Shown here piece by piece: positions 14,658-22,397 of a DNA stretch of 24,780 bases. The position numbers and the translations under genes were made by a program. Source of the stretch: CAZIWX01 sp964543125 (GTDB taxonomy: Bacteria > Fidelibacterota > UBA8477); NCBI GenBank assembly GCA_964543125.1, contig CAZIWX010000032.1, positions 1-24,780 of the forward strand, written 5' to 3'. The notes below the pieces were generated by a model. That model was not told where the DNA came from and searched no databases. It worked only from the letters and a program-made list of their open reading frames with translations. The number at the start of each line of letters is the position of its first letter. The first letter of the stretch is position 1.

Positions 14658-16580
14658 ATGTCAATGACTATACCCTGGATTGTGATGGGACTCTATTTCA
14701 TTATTGTAATGGGTTTCGGATCCTTATTTGGCCGGTATACAAAATCCACTTCGGATTTCTTTTTCGGCGGCCGCAGGTTTGCCTGGTGGTTGATCGCTAT
14801 GTCAATTTTAGCCACGGGAGTCGGGTCACATTCTTTCGTTAAATATTCCGCGAAAGCATTTCAGCACGGTTTCTCCTCTTCCATGACTTACATGAACGAC
14901 TGGTTTTTCATGCCATTTTTCATGTTTGGCTGGTTGCCTTTGATCTATTATTCGCGGGTCAATTCCGTACCTGAATACTTTGAACGACGTTTCGACTACC
15001 GGGCGCGTTTCCTGGCTACGATTACCTTGTTCCTGTACATGATCGGTTATATCTCGATTGGTTTTCTTACGATCGGGAAAGCACTACAGCCCATGTTGCC
15101 TGATTATCTCAATTTGTTGGGAATGCACATTCATCTGACCGGGAATGTGGGTTTAATGAACATTATTATCTTTGTAGCAGTCGTTACCGGTATTTACATC
15201 ACCTATGGAGGCCAGACGGCTGTTATTTTTACGGATTTATTACAGGGCTTTATTCTCATCTTTGCCGGATTGCTGGTTCTATTCCTGGGCTTTTCCTACC
15301 TCGGCGGATTCAGTAGTTTCTGGCACCTTTTACCGACGAGTTTCAAATTACCTCTAGCCCACTTTAATCAGCCGGCGGGATTCAATTTCGTCGGCATATT
15401 CTGGGAAGACGGTATCGCCGGATCCATTGGGTTTTTATTCATGAACCAGGGTCTGATCATGCGGTTTTTGGCTACCCGCTCGGTAAACGATGGTAAGAAA
15501 GCCGCCGCCTTCAATGTGCTGGTTATTCTACCCATCTCAGCCGTGGTCGTTAGTGGCGCGGGCTGGATTGGTCATGCCATCTACCAGGGACAAGGCCTCA
15601 TTCCCGGAATACCGGCAGGCATTATCTCGCCGAATGTGGATGTAGACGAAATCTTTACCGTGGTTTCCAGAATCGTCTCGACCCCGATTGCGTTTGGCTT
15701 CATCATGTCAGCAGTTACCGCGGCCCTGATGTCCACCGTGGATACCTTGATCAATGCCACCGCGGCGATATTTATCAATGATATTTGGCAGCCGGCTGAA
15801 AAAGTTTTGATTCGTCGCAGCCACGGTACTAAAAAATTACATGAAGATAAATATTATCTTATGGTTGCACGCTGGGCCTCCATCATCATCACCGGAATCA
15901 GTATTTTGGGAGTCCTGGCATTTAAAAACTTTAAAACTTTGTATGAGGCCCATGGTTTTTTCCACTCTACTCTCACGCCCCCGCTGATCGTTGCTATTTT
16001 TCTTGGTATTTTCTGGAAAAGGTTCACGACCCAGGCCGTTATTTGGACATTCCTGGGCGGTGCCGCACTGATGTTGATCGGTGGATTATGGCCGGAAACA
16101 TTCATCAAACCCTTCGCCCAGGGCAGTGCCATGTCCGGCGGCAAATATATCTACATTTCAGCTTTGTATAATATTATTGTCTGTACCAGTGTGGGTGTAA
16201 TTGTCTCGTTTTTCACCAAGCCCAAATCCGATAAAGAGTTGGCAGGGTTAACCATTTGGTCCGTGGATAAATCCCGCTGGACTTTTAAAGGCGGTAAACC
16301 CAATGATCGTCCCGGTAAAAAGGTCAAACTCCGCTACCGGATTGACGACAATGGTGAAAATGCCCGTTTCTCCAGTTCCGAAATAAAAACGATGGCCGCG
16401 GATGTTGGCGATCTGGTGTATCTCTGTGATTCCCGAGCCTGGCTGGGTGGATTGAAGTCCATTCATTCACGTATTGGTGAACCGCATAATGAGCCAGGGA
16501 TAGTTTATATTACGAGTGACATGGAGAGCTCGGCGTTGTTTGGGAAAAAATCCATTATTATTGCAGAAAAGGAAATGTAA
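14658..16580 (+). CDS. Sodium:solute symporter (SSS family) with C-terminal extension
   Basis: 640 residues. Residues 1-520 carry about 13 hydrophobic segments and SSS hallmarks: SDFFFGGR near the N terminus, GGQTAVIFTDLLQGFILIFAG (184-204) and SAVTAALMSTVDTLINATAAIF (351-372), which covers the Na2 sodium site around Ser359 and Thr360. It should use the sodium gradient to import a solute across the inner membrane. The substrate is not readable; sugars, amino acids, nucleosides and carboxylates all occur in the family. Residues 525-640 form a hydrophilic tail with alternating strand and helix character, which is longer than usual. The neighbouring small membrane protein and secreted nuclease/phosphatase are probably in the same operon. 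Confidence 0.9.
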   Translation: MSMTIPWIVMGLYFIIVMGFGSLFGRYTKSTSDFFFGGRRFAWWLIAMSILATGVGSHSFVKYSAKAFQHGFSSSMTYMNDWFFMPFFMFGWLPLIYYSRVNSVPEYFERRFDYRARFLATITLFLYMIGYISIGFLTIGKALQPMLPDYLNLLGMHIHLTGNVGLMNIIIFVAVVTGIYITYGGQTAVIFTDLLQGFILIFAGLLVLFLGFSYLGGFSSFWHLLPTSFKLPLAHFNQPAGFNFVGIFWEDGIAGSIGFLFMNQGLIMRFLATRSVNDGKKAAAFNVLVILPISAVVVSGAGWIGHAIYQGQGLIPGIPAGIISPNVDVDEIFTVVSRIVSTPIAFGFIMSAVTAALMSTVDTLINATAAIFINDIWQPAEKVLIRRSHGTKKLHEDKYYLMVARWASIIITGISILGVLAFKNFKTLYEAHGFFHSTLTPPLIVAIFLGIFWKRFTTQAVIWTFLGGAALMLIGGLWPETFIKPFAQGSAMSGGKYIYISALYNIIVCTSVGVIVSFFTKPKSDKELAGLTIWSVDKSRWTFKGGKPNDRPGKKVKLRYRIDDNGENARFSSSEIKTMAADVGDLVYLCDSRAWLGGLKSIHSRIGEPHNEPGIVYITSDMESSALFGKKSIIIAEKEM

Positions 16581-17582
16581 ATGTTGCGCCGCATTATTAT
16601 TCTGGTGCTGATCTCGGGGCTTAGTCTTTGGGCTGAATCGGGTAAATGGTTCATGGCCTTCTGGAATGTGGAAAATCTGTTCGATACGGTGGATGATCCA
16701 CGGACTAATGACGATGAATTTACCCCCACCGGAAAAAGCGAATGGACTCAGGCCAGGCTGGAAACAAAATACCAGCATTTGGCCCAGGTGATCAACTCCA
16801 TGAATGCTGGCAAGGGTCCGGATGTTCTGGGCCTCGCTGAAGTTGAAAATCGGGCAGTCATTACAGCACTGGTAAAGGGCCACCTGAAGCGGAAATATAA
16901 AATCATTCAGCAAGACTCGCCTGATGAACGCGGAATTGATTGCGTATTACTCTATGATCCCGCGGTTATTACGTTGAAACGAGACCGATTCATTCCGGTG
17001 CAATTACCTGATAATGACAAGACCCGGGATATTGTAGAAGGTCAATTTGTAGTTGCCGGCAAATCCTTTTACGTATTCATCAACCACTGGCCTTCACGCT
17101 GGGGCGGCACCGAAGCAACCGATCCCCTGCGTCGAATCGCGGCCGCCACCCTGCGTTCACAAATTGATATACTCCAGAAAGCAGATCCGGCAGTTGACAT
17201 ACTCATTATGGGCGATTTGAATGATCATCCCGGTGATCCGTCCGTGCTGCAGGTTTTGGCCGCCAAGCCCAACCCGGATAAGCTCCTGTATGGTGAACTG
17301 TTGAATACGATCTGGCCCCTTAATCAGGATCCTCGGGCAGGAACTTACATGTACCGCGGTCAATGGTCGGTGATCGATCAGGTCATCGTTTCCCGGGGAT
17401 TATTGGATAATCGAAATTTTACCTGGGTAAAAGGCTCCACCGGAAGATTCCTCAAGTCCTATATGTTACAACAGTCCGGCAAATATGCGGGATACCCAAA
17501 CCGCACTTATGCCGGTGGAAATTATCTCGGTGGTTATTCAGATCATTTGCCGGTTTACTGCGAGATCAGTTTTAACCAGTAA
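16581..17582 (+). CDS. Secreted endonuclease/exonuclease/phosphatase family protein
   Basis: 333 residues with a signal peptide (residues 1-18, cleavage near LWAES). All EEP-fold motifs are visible: WNVENLFD (Asn29, Glu31), GLAEVENR (Glu87/Glu89), NHWPSRWGG (His169), IMGDLNDHPGDP (Asp212, Asn214) and YSDHLPVY (Asp321, His322). Such proteins cleave phosphodiester or phosphomonoester bonds in nucleic acids, inositol phosphates or lipids, usually with magnesium. The ATG directly abuts the symporter stop codon with AAGGAA inside the end of that gene, so coupling is likely. A possible logic is extracytoplasmic hydrolysis followed by uptake of the product by the symporter; this is inference. Confidence 0.88.
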   Translation: MLRRIIILVLISGLSLWAESGKWFMAFWNVENLFDTVDDPRTNDDEFTPTGKSEWTQARLETKYQHLAQVINSMNAGKGPDVLGLAEVENRAVITALVKGHLKRKYKIIQQDSPDERGIDCVLLYDPAVITLKRDRFIPVQLPDNDKTRDIVEGQFVVAGKSFYVFINHWPSRWGGTEATDPLRRIAAATLRSQIDILQKADPAVDILIMGDLNDHPGDPSVLQVLAAKPNPDKLLYGELLNTIWPLNQDPRAGTYMYRGQWSVIDQVIVSRGLLDNRNFTWVKGSTGRFLKSYMLQQSGKYAGYPNRTYAGGNYLGGYSDHLPVYCEISFNQ

Positions 17583-17747
17583 CTTTAAAAAATAATTTCG
17601 GGTCTTTTACGCTGGTTGGGAAATCCCGGCCACCATATTAAGATCTAAAAGGAAGTTGAATCATAATCGGTAAAATTGTAAGCCCGGGCATAAGGAATCG
17701 TCATTAATCGAACCGCTTAAGCGTAATCCCGGTAAGGGATCAATCCT

Positions 17748-17984
17748 TTAGACTTTACGATGGGTTCCATCACAGAAAGGCTTGGTGCCGGAGTGTTTAC
17801 AGCCACACCAGGCAACCTCGCGCGCCTCGGAAAAACGCTGAATAATCGGTTTGATATCGGTAATTTTATGGGACCCATCGCAAAATGGTTGTTTATCAGA
17901 TTGTCCACACGCACACCACAGGTAGGTTTTAGCTTCAACCTTCATTTTATATGCACTGCGTCGGGCTACTTTCGGTTCAATCAT
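17748..17984 (-). CDS. Double-CDGSH iron-sulfur protein
   Basis: 78 residues carrying two complete CDGSH [2Fe-2S] motifs, CACGQSDKQPFCDGSH and CGCKHSGTKPFCDGTH, each with the three-Cys, one-His ligand set (C-x-C, then C and H). This matches the two-cluster bacterial mitoNEET-like proteins, whose role in electron or cluster transfer is poorly defined. No signal peptide, so cytoplasmic. The ATG at 17984 has AAAGGAG eight bases upstream. A good promoter lies at 18028-18055. Apparently monocistronic. Confidence 0.93.
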   Translation of the reverse strand: MIEPKVARRSAYKMKVEAKTYLWCACGQSDKQPFCDGSHKITDIKPIIQRFSEAREVAWCGCKHSGTKPFCDGTHRKV

Positions 17985-18387
17985 TCCGGAAACTCCTTTA
18001 AAATTCGGTCGGCCTCATCTTGCTGGCATTATAATCCTGGATGCAGGATATGCAATACATTTGTAGGATTCCCGCCTGAGCTGAATAATCAGGATATTAT
18101 GCTAAAATAGGATGGGTTTTGGAATCATTTCGATTGGATCGAAGCACTTCAGGTTTTCATGCGGAAATCGCTTTTCGTGGTGAGAAGCGGGTTGAGCTTG
18201 TAAAAGCAAATATTAGAATTTCCCACACCAAGCTCACCTTGCAAAATGAAACCAGGTTTTATTAATAACGTTACCCGAACCTAACGGTAGCTTGACCCGG
18301 AAAACCGCTACCCGCGCTTGTTGCAATCCCGGGTCTGACCGAGTTGGATTTCCGAGTTGAAAATAGGCCTCAATGAGCGGTATAATT
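17985..18387. other. Gene-free stretch between the CDGSH and DUF1232 genes
   Basis: About 400 bp without a credible ORF. It holds the CDGSH promoter with a palindromic spacer (18028-18055) and a 6-bp inverted repeat GGTAGC/GCTACC (18286-18312) with no T-run. A 61-codon minus ORF (18234-18419) overlaps the end of the DUF1232 gene and shows no protein-like features. Confidence 0.5.
18028..18055 (-). promoter_or_regulatory. Promoter of the CDGSH gene with palindromic spacer
   Basis: On the minus strand: TTGCAT (18050-18055), a 16-bp spacer, then a perfect TATAAT (18028-18033), about 37 bases of leader and the CDGSH ATG. The spacer (18034-18049) is an inverted repeat, ATCCTG-4-CAGGAT, that fills it exactly and could be an operator. 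Confidence 0.6.
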
Positions 18388-18879
18388 TCACCCGGATTGG
18401 TGGCCCGAGGTGCCATCAATCCGGTTCTTGCTTAAATATTTCTGGACTCTGCGCCAGGCGCCGCCGCCTAACATTTGATCTGCTTTCTCGATAGTATTTT
18501 GTATTAAATCCAGTATATCATAATCCCCCGCCCAGTGTTTTTCGATTATTCCTTTGTCAACTTCATTCATTACCTTGTTCAGAACAAAGGCCGCAACGGC
18601 GATATCATCGGCAAATCCAATCGGGCCAAATATGATTTCAGGTATAATGTCAATCGGAGACATGAAATAGGTTATTGCAAATCCTAATTTTAATTTGGCT
18701 TTGGTTGGCACATCCGGATCAAGCGTTAATTTCACCAGCAGGTGAAAAAGATCCGGGGCGGCCATAAGAAGGTCCGCGTATTTATTCCCTTTGCTCCCGG
18801 GGCTGGACAGCCATTTTTGCATCCGCCGCCGTAATTTCTGGTAATAATCCAGCTCTTTTTCGTTAAGTTCGTAGGTCAT
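18388..18879 (-). CDS. YkvA/DUF1232 family protein
   Basis: 163 residues. The DUF1232 core is at about 42-105: KAKLKLGFAITYFMSPIDIIPEIIFGPIGFADDIAVAAFVLNKV, including the family-defining SPIDIIPE and GPIGFADDI. A helical N terminus with KLRRRMQKW precedes it and a variable tail follows. Members are small, probably membrane-associated proteins of unknown function; the central segment is hydrophobic enough for membrane contact. The ATG at 18879 has a weak GGTGAT site. No clear operon partner. Confidence 0.88.
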   Translation of the reverse strand: MTYELNEKELDYYQKLRRRMQKWLSSPGSKGNKYADLLMAAPDLFHLLVKLTLDPDVPTKAKLKLGFAITYFMSPIDIIPEIIFGPIGFADDIAVAAFVLNKVMNEVDKGIIEKHWAGDYDILDLIQNTIEKADQMLGGGAWRRVQKYLSKNRIDGTSGHQSG

Positions 18880-18984
18880 CTAATCACCGTGCTCCATTAA
18901 GGCCTAAGATATCGTGATAAAGGCCGTCGCATACCGATTTTTGTAGATATCCGTTTGGCTGGCGGGTTGGACGGCTACTTTTTA

Positions 18985-19554
18985 CTACTGCCTTGATTGC
19001 CCTGATTTAAATTCAACCCAGGGTACGTCCCATGTTTTTAAGTCACCTATAATATTGTGCTTGTAATCTAATATTTCGAGTCTATCCGGTATTAGCTTGA
19101 TAAGGATATATTCCGAATTTTTATCCGTATAAAATCCAGCCCAGGCTTCTTTCCAATATTTTGCTTTTTTTTTCGCATCATTTATCAAATAGGCATGACC
19201 TTTCAACACTACATATCCCGCCCCATTGCGGGCTGCATAGTAAAGCGCGGCCCGGGAATCATTGCGTATCTCTTTTACTTTTCGGCTAGTCGATTTTGTG
19301 CCCAACCAGACAACCAGGTCGGCTTCAGGTGGAAAAGGATCCATTGTTCTTACCTGGGGATACCCGGATTCGTCTAAAGTTATTAGAGCACAAGATTGCG
19401 CCCCAGCCATTATTTTTTTAGCAACTGTAATGAGCGTATCACGATCATAGCCGGAGTCTTGATTATTTTGGGCTAAAATCCCCGGCGGAATTAATAGGTT
19501 GATCGCCAACGCCAAAAACAAACCTAGACCGGCACACTGATTATATTTTTTCAC
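18985..19554 (-). CDS. Exported FMN split-barrel (pyridoxamine 5'-phosphate oxidase-like) protein
   Basis: I choose the GTG at 19554 because GGAGG lies five bases upstream; the TTG at 19569 would overlap that site. The 189-residue product begins with a signal-like sequence (KKY..., then LGLFLALAINLLIPPGILAQ), so it is probably exported. The rest matches the pyridoxamine phosphate oxidase-like split barrel: CALITLDESGYPQVRTMDPFPPEADLVVWLGTKSTSRKVKEIRNDSRAALYYA, then GYVVLKGHAYLIND and an ILIKLIPDRLEILDY strand pair. Cytoplasmic relatives bind FMN, F420 or haem. Export of this fold is uncommon. It lies 70 bp after the small unknown gene, and the two could share a transcript. Confidence 0.8.
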   Translation of the reverse strand: MKKYNQCAGLGLFLALAINLLIPPGILAQNNQDSGYDRDTLITVAKKIMAGAQSCALITLDESGYPQVRTMDPFPPEADLVVWLGTKSTSRKVKEIRNDSRAALYYAARNGAGYVVLKGHAYLINDAKKKAKYWKEAWAGFYTDKNSEYILIKLIPDRLEILDYKHNIIGDLKTWDVPWVEFKSGQSRQ

Positions 19555-19596
19555 TACACCCTCCGTCAAAATAATTCGGCCCCGTCAACGACTGAA

Positions 19597-19629
19597 TTTA
19601 ACGGCGCGACGCTAGGAGCGTCCGTTAAA
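19597..19629 (-). other. Stem-loop at the end of the 114-codon gene
   Basis: TTTAACG/CGTTAAA (7 bp) encloses GACGCT/AGCGTC (6 bp, 3-nt loop) with a 4-nt bulge. The stop codon of the upstream gene (19625-19627) is inside the outer stem. There is no T-run on the minus strand, so this is more likely an mRNA 3'-end or intergenic processing element than a classical terminator. Confidence 0.5.
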
Positions 19630-19969
19630 GTGGTTTCTTAGGACCGATTCCCTTTGATTTCATAACTTCAATGAATCGTTCAGTGCTCTCAACGGTAAAA
19701 CCTATACGAACTCTTTGAGAAGACAGACGAAGAAAGAAGATTGAGTTTCTCCAAGGTCGTTTCCAATCCAGGGGAAACCAAAATACAAAGCTGGTCGTTC
19801 CCCATATCCGCCATTTCCCATTTGAAAAGGTCGGCGATTCCTTATCAAGGCTTAAAATGTCCGAGAATTCAACAAATTTGAATCCAAACGGGAAGTAATA
19901 ATTCTGGAACCGAATTCCATTTTCATAAACTTCCACAAGGTTATCTGAGTAAATAGAATTCTGTTTCAT
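19625..19969 (-). CDS. Hypothetical protein, possibly PH-like
   Basis: 114 residues, no signal peptide. I do not recognise a family. Beta-strand-like segments rich in aromatics (VEVYENGIRFQNYYFPFG, KFVEFSDILSLDK, WRIWGTTSFVFWFPLDW, SIFFLRLSSQRVRIGF) are followed by one helix (ESTERFIEVMKSKG). A run of strands closed by a C-terminal helix is the layout of bacterial PH-like domains, which is a weak suggestion only. The ATG at 19969 has just a weak AGAG ahead of it. Codon usage and the sensible amino acid pattern support a real gene. It precedes the exported FMN-barrel gene in the same direction. Confidence 0.6.
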   Translation of the reverse strand: MKQNSIYSDNLVEVYENGIRFQNYYFPFGFKFVEFSDILSLDKESPTFSNGKWRIWGTTSFVFWFPLDWKRPWRNSIFFLRLSSQRVRIGFTVESTERFIEVMKSKGIGPKKPL

Positions 19970-20695
19970 TTTTTTTACTCTGAACTAGGCACAATCATAT
20001 CAACCTCTTATTACGTATTCACTTATTTTCGCGGCAGATTATGCAGTTTGCATGATCCTGCTTACAGGTTTCTCACCGAGGTGTGAACACTACGGCCGCT
20101 TTTGTTATACAGGTGGCCTTGCGGCTTACACATTTTTGTGACCGGGCAGTTTTTGAACCGTACGGTTATCCTGGCCATTCTCCAACAAACGGTTTGCGAA
20201 GGAACGATTGTCCGAAAAGCCTCTTGGACCTGATCCAGGCGCCTAGATTGCCCGGTTCTACGAACCGACACCGTTGACCCCCGGTAAAGATCAAACATTC
20301 CCCTACTCGTTTCAGCCGCCGTTCCCATGGTTGTTTTATCGTTAAACCATAGGTTTCTAACTTCTAAATGCTTTCAGCAATATTTGAAAAATACGCCGGT
20401 CGAATCAGTAAACAAAGAGAGAAATGCAGTTCGGGGCTTATAGATTTTTTGTATTGGTGGTGCACCGGTTGAGCCAGTCACCTTACAGCTATTGAATTCG
20501 TGTCTCTCGCGGGAAACCGCCACCGAATTCTCAAGGGAATCTTTTTGAGTAATTGGTAAAATTCGTGATTTCCCTTACTCTTACTCATCATCGACATTCA
20601 ATATCTGCCATTTTCTTCACGGTATTTGTTCAACTTGCTTTCCTAATTGCCCGGTATGAATTTGGATTATAACCCCGAGAAAAGGAGTATTTATT
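19970..20695. other. Gene-free 726-bp stretch between divergent genes
   Basis: ORFs here on both strands are short, mutually overlapping and lack protein-like composition. Visible structure: a perfect 12-bp palindrome AACCGTACGGTT (20156-20167), and a compound hairpin at 20494-20530 made of GAATTCG/CGAATTC around GCGG-GAAA-CCGC (a GNRA-type tetraloop). The last bases hold the AAAAGGAG site of the dipeptidase gene. No transposon ends or gene remnants were recognised. Confidence 0.5.
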
Positions 20696-22360
20696 ATGCG
20701 CCGGCGAATGAAGCTTGGGATTTTGATTCTCATCCTGCAGATAAGTCCGTTGTGGGCGGTCACCTTTTATGGTACGGTGCGGGACGCTCGCACGCATTTC
20801 ACGCTTTACCAGGTCAAGGTCAGGATCGAAATCCCGGCTTGGGATATTGTGGATTCCACTTATACCAATGCCGGTGGGCGCTGGATGTTTGAAACCGCTA
20901 CGGCGGCGGCATCCGATCAAATAGGGCTGCCCAAAACCATCACTGTTCTTCCCAACTATCCCAATCCCTTTAACCCGGAAACTCAAATTCCCTTCTCCAT
21001 TCCCGAAAACGGTCCGGTGACCTTTACGGTTTGGGATATTCGGGGGCATCAAGTCGAAAATCACAATTGGAGCTTGCAATCCGGCACCTACGGCATCACC
21101 TGGGCTTCCAAAGGGCCATCCGGAGTTTACCTTTTCAGAATACGGACCACGCATAACCAGGAGACCCGTAAAATGATCCAATTGGATGGCGGCGGAAACG
21201 CCGGCGGGTTTCAGTCGCTGAAGTCTTTGGGTGATAAAATCAACGCGAATCAATTGCTTAAAGCTACTGAGACGACGGCCCGCATTATTACGAGCAAAAT
21301 TGGATATTTGAACGATACCACCGATGTGATCATCGAGGAGGGCGCCGATTATTTAACCTATTTGGAATCAGTCCATGACTGGGCGGTTATGATCGATTTG
21401 CATAACGATGTCCTGGAACGGTTAACGGCTGATCCGGATTATCATTTGGCCGACCGACACACCTATAATCATACGGATATTCCACGCCTGCGGGATGGTG
21501 GTGTGGACATCCAATGGTTTTCCGTATGGATCAGCCCCACCTCCTACCCTACGAATCCGTTTAACACGGCTTTGACTTTTATCGACCGATTCCAGGCTGA
21601 AGTGACTGCTAACCCCACCACTCTCGGTATGGCCACTACGCTGGAGCAAGCATTGGCTTTGAACGCGGAAGGTAAAATTGCGGGTGTCTTCGGTGTGGAA
21701 GGCGGTCACACCATTGAAAACAGCTTGGACAATTTGCAGACTCTTTATGACCTGGGGATGCGCTATCTGACCATTACCTGGAATAATTCTACTGACTGGG
21801 CCGTATCTGCTCAGGACAGCCGCTCAGATTCCGTGGGTCTCTCGGATTTTGGCCGTCAGGTAATCCACAAACTGGACTCACTCGGCGTTATTATTGATGT
21901 CTCCCACACCGGTATTCAGACTATCCGCGACATTCTGGATGAAACTCAGAATCCCATTATTGCCAGCCATTCCGGTGTCCGGGCCCTACGGGATCATTAT
22001 CGCAATCTATATGATGATCAGATCCAGGCGATTGCCAATTCCGGGGGGGTGGTTGGAATTGTTTTTTACAAGAATTTTCTGGCGAATCCCGGCCAATGGG
22101 TGTCGGTCAATACGGTCATTCAACATATTGATTATATTGTAAATCTTGTTGGCATTGATTATGTCGCCATTGGGTCTGATTTTGACGGCGTGGGGCAAAA
22201 CAGCGTACCCAGTGGGCTTGAGGATACTTCCAAGTATCCCAATCTGACCATCGGTTTACTGAATCATGGATATTCACCTGATGATGTGCGGAAAATATTG
22301 GGAGGAAACTTTATGCGGGTGTTTCAAACCGTATGCGGCGAAAATCCGGCCGGCCTGTAA
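20696..22360 (+). CDS. Secreted M19 (renal-type) dipeptidase with internal FlgD/T9SS-like sorting module
   Basis: 554 residues, ATG at 20696 with AGGAG eight bases upstream. A signal peptide (1-21) is followed by an Ig-like/carboxypeptidase regulatory-like strand set (22-66: FYGTVRDARTHFTLYQVKVR, then STYTNAGGRWMFE). Residues 85-165 are a complete FlgD-like sorting module: NYPNPFNPETQIPFSIP, FTVWDIRGHQV, GTYGITW, GVYLFRIRT, KMIQLDGG. A linker and IITSKIGYLNDTTDVIIEEG (198-216) follow, then the M19 barrel (from about 228). All six zinc ligands of membrane dipeptidase are present: His236 and Asp238 (LHND), Glu335 (GVEGGH), His404 (DVSHT), His425 (ASHSG) and Asp495 (GSDFDG). It should cleave dipeptides outside the cytoplasm. 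A sorting module in this position is unusual, because it is normally the last 80 residues. Confidence 0.93.
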   Translation: MRRRMKLGILILILQISPLWAVTFYGTVRDARTHFTLYQVKVRIEIPAWDIVDSTYTNAGGRWMFETATAAASDQIGLPKTITVLPNYPNPFNPETQIPFSIPENGPVTFTVWDIRGHQVENHNWSLQSGTYGITWASKGPSGVYLFRIRTTHNQETRKMIQLDGGGNAGGFQSLKSLGDKINANQLLKATETTARIITSKIGYLNDTTDVIIEEGADYLTYLESVHDWAVMIDLHNDVLERLTADPDYHLADRHTYNHTDIPRLRDGGVDIQWFSVWISPTSYPTNPFNTALTFIDRFQAEVTANPTTLGMATTLEQALALNAEGKIAGVFGVEGGHTIENSLDNLQTLYDLGMRYLTITWNNSTDWAVSAQDSRSDSVGLSDFGRQVIHKLDSLGVIIDVSHTGIQTIRDILDETQNPIIASHSGVRALRDHYRNLYDDQIQAIANSGGVVGIVFYKNFLANPGQWVSVNTVIQHIDYIVNLVGIDYVAIGSDFDGVGQNSVPSGLEDTSKYPNLTIGLLNHGYSPDDVRKILGGNFMRVFQTVCGENPAGL

Positions 22361-22397
22361 AAAGACGGCCGTGCGTTTATCGTTCTCCGGTCTTTTT
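22359..22397. terminator. Possible bidirectional terminator between convergent genes
   Basis: AAAAAGAC (22359-22366) and GTCTTTTT (22390-22397) form an 8-bp stem around a 23-nt loop. It overlaps the dipeptidase stop on one side and the parvulin stop on the other. It gives a T-run on both strands, but the loop is long and the stem is AT-rich. Confidence 0.4.

Noticed and set aside
17613..17632. Hairpin TGGTTGGG/CCCGGCCA after the EEP gene as terminator
   Set aside because: It has two G-T pairs and no following T-run, which is too weak to call a terminator.
18234..18419. A 61-codon minus ORF after the DUF1232 gene
   Set aside because: It overlaps the end of that gene in another frame, has no Shine-Dalgarno site and has no recognisable features.
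20062..20328. An 88-codon minus ORF and the sequence ACCGTACGGTT, first considered as a group II intron 3' end
   Set aside because: No domain V partner strand (GAGCC...GAAA...) and no reverse transcriptase remnant were found nearby. Only the palindrome is kept as an observation.
20630..21253. A 207-codon minus-strand ORF opposite the dipeptidase
   Set aside because: It is a shadow of the M19 gene, rich in Gly, Arg and Pro and without recognisable motifs.
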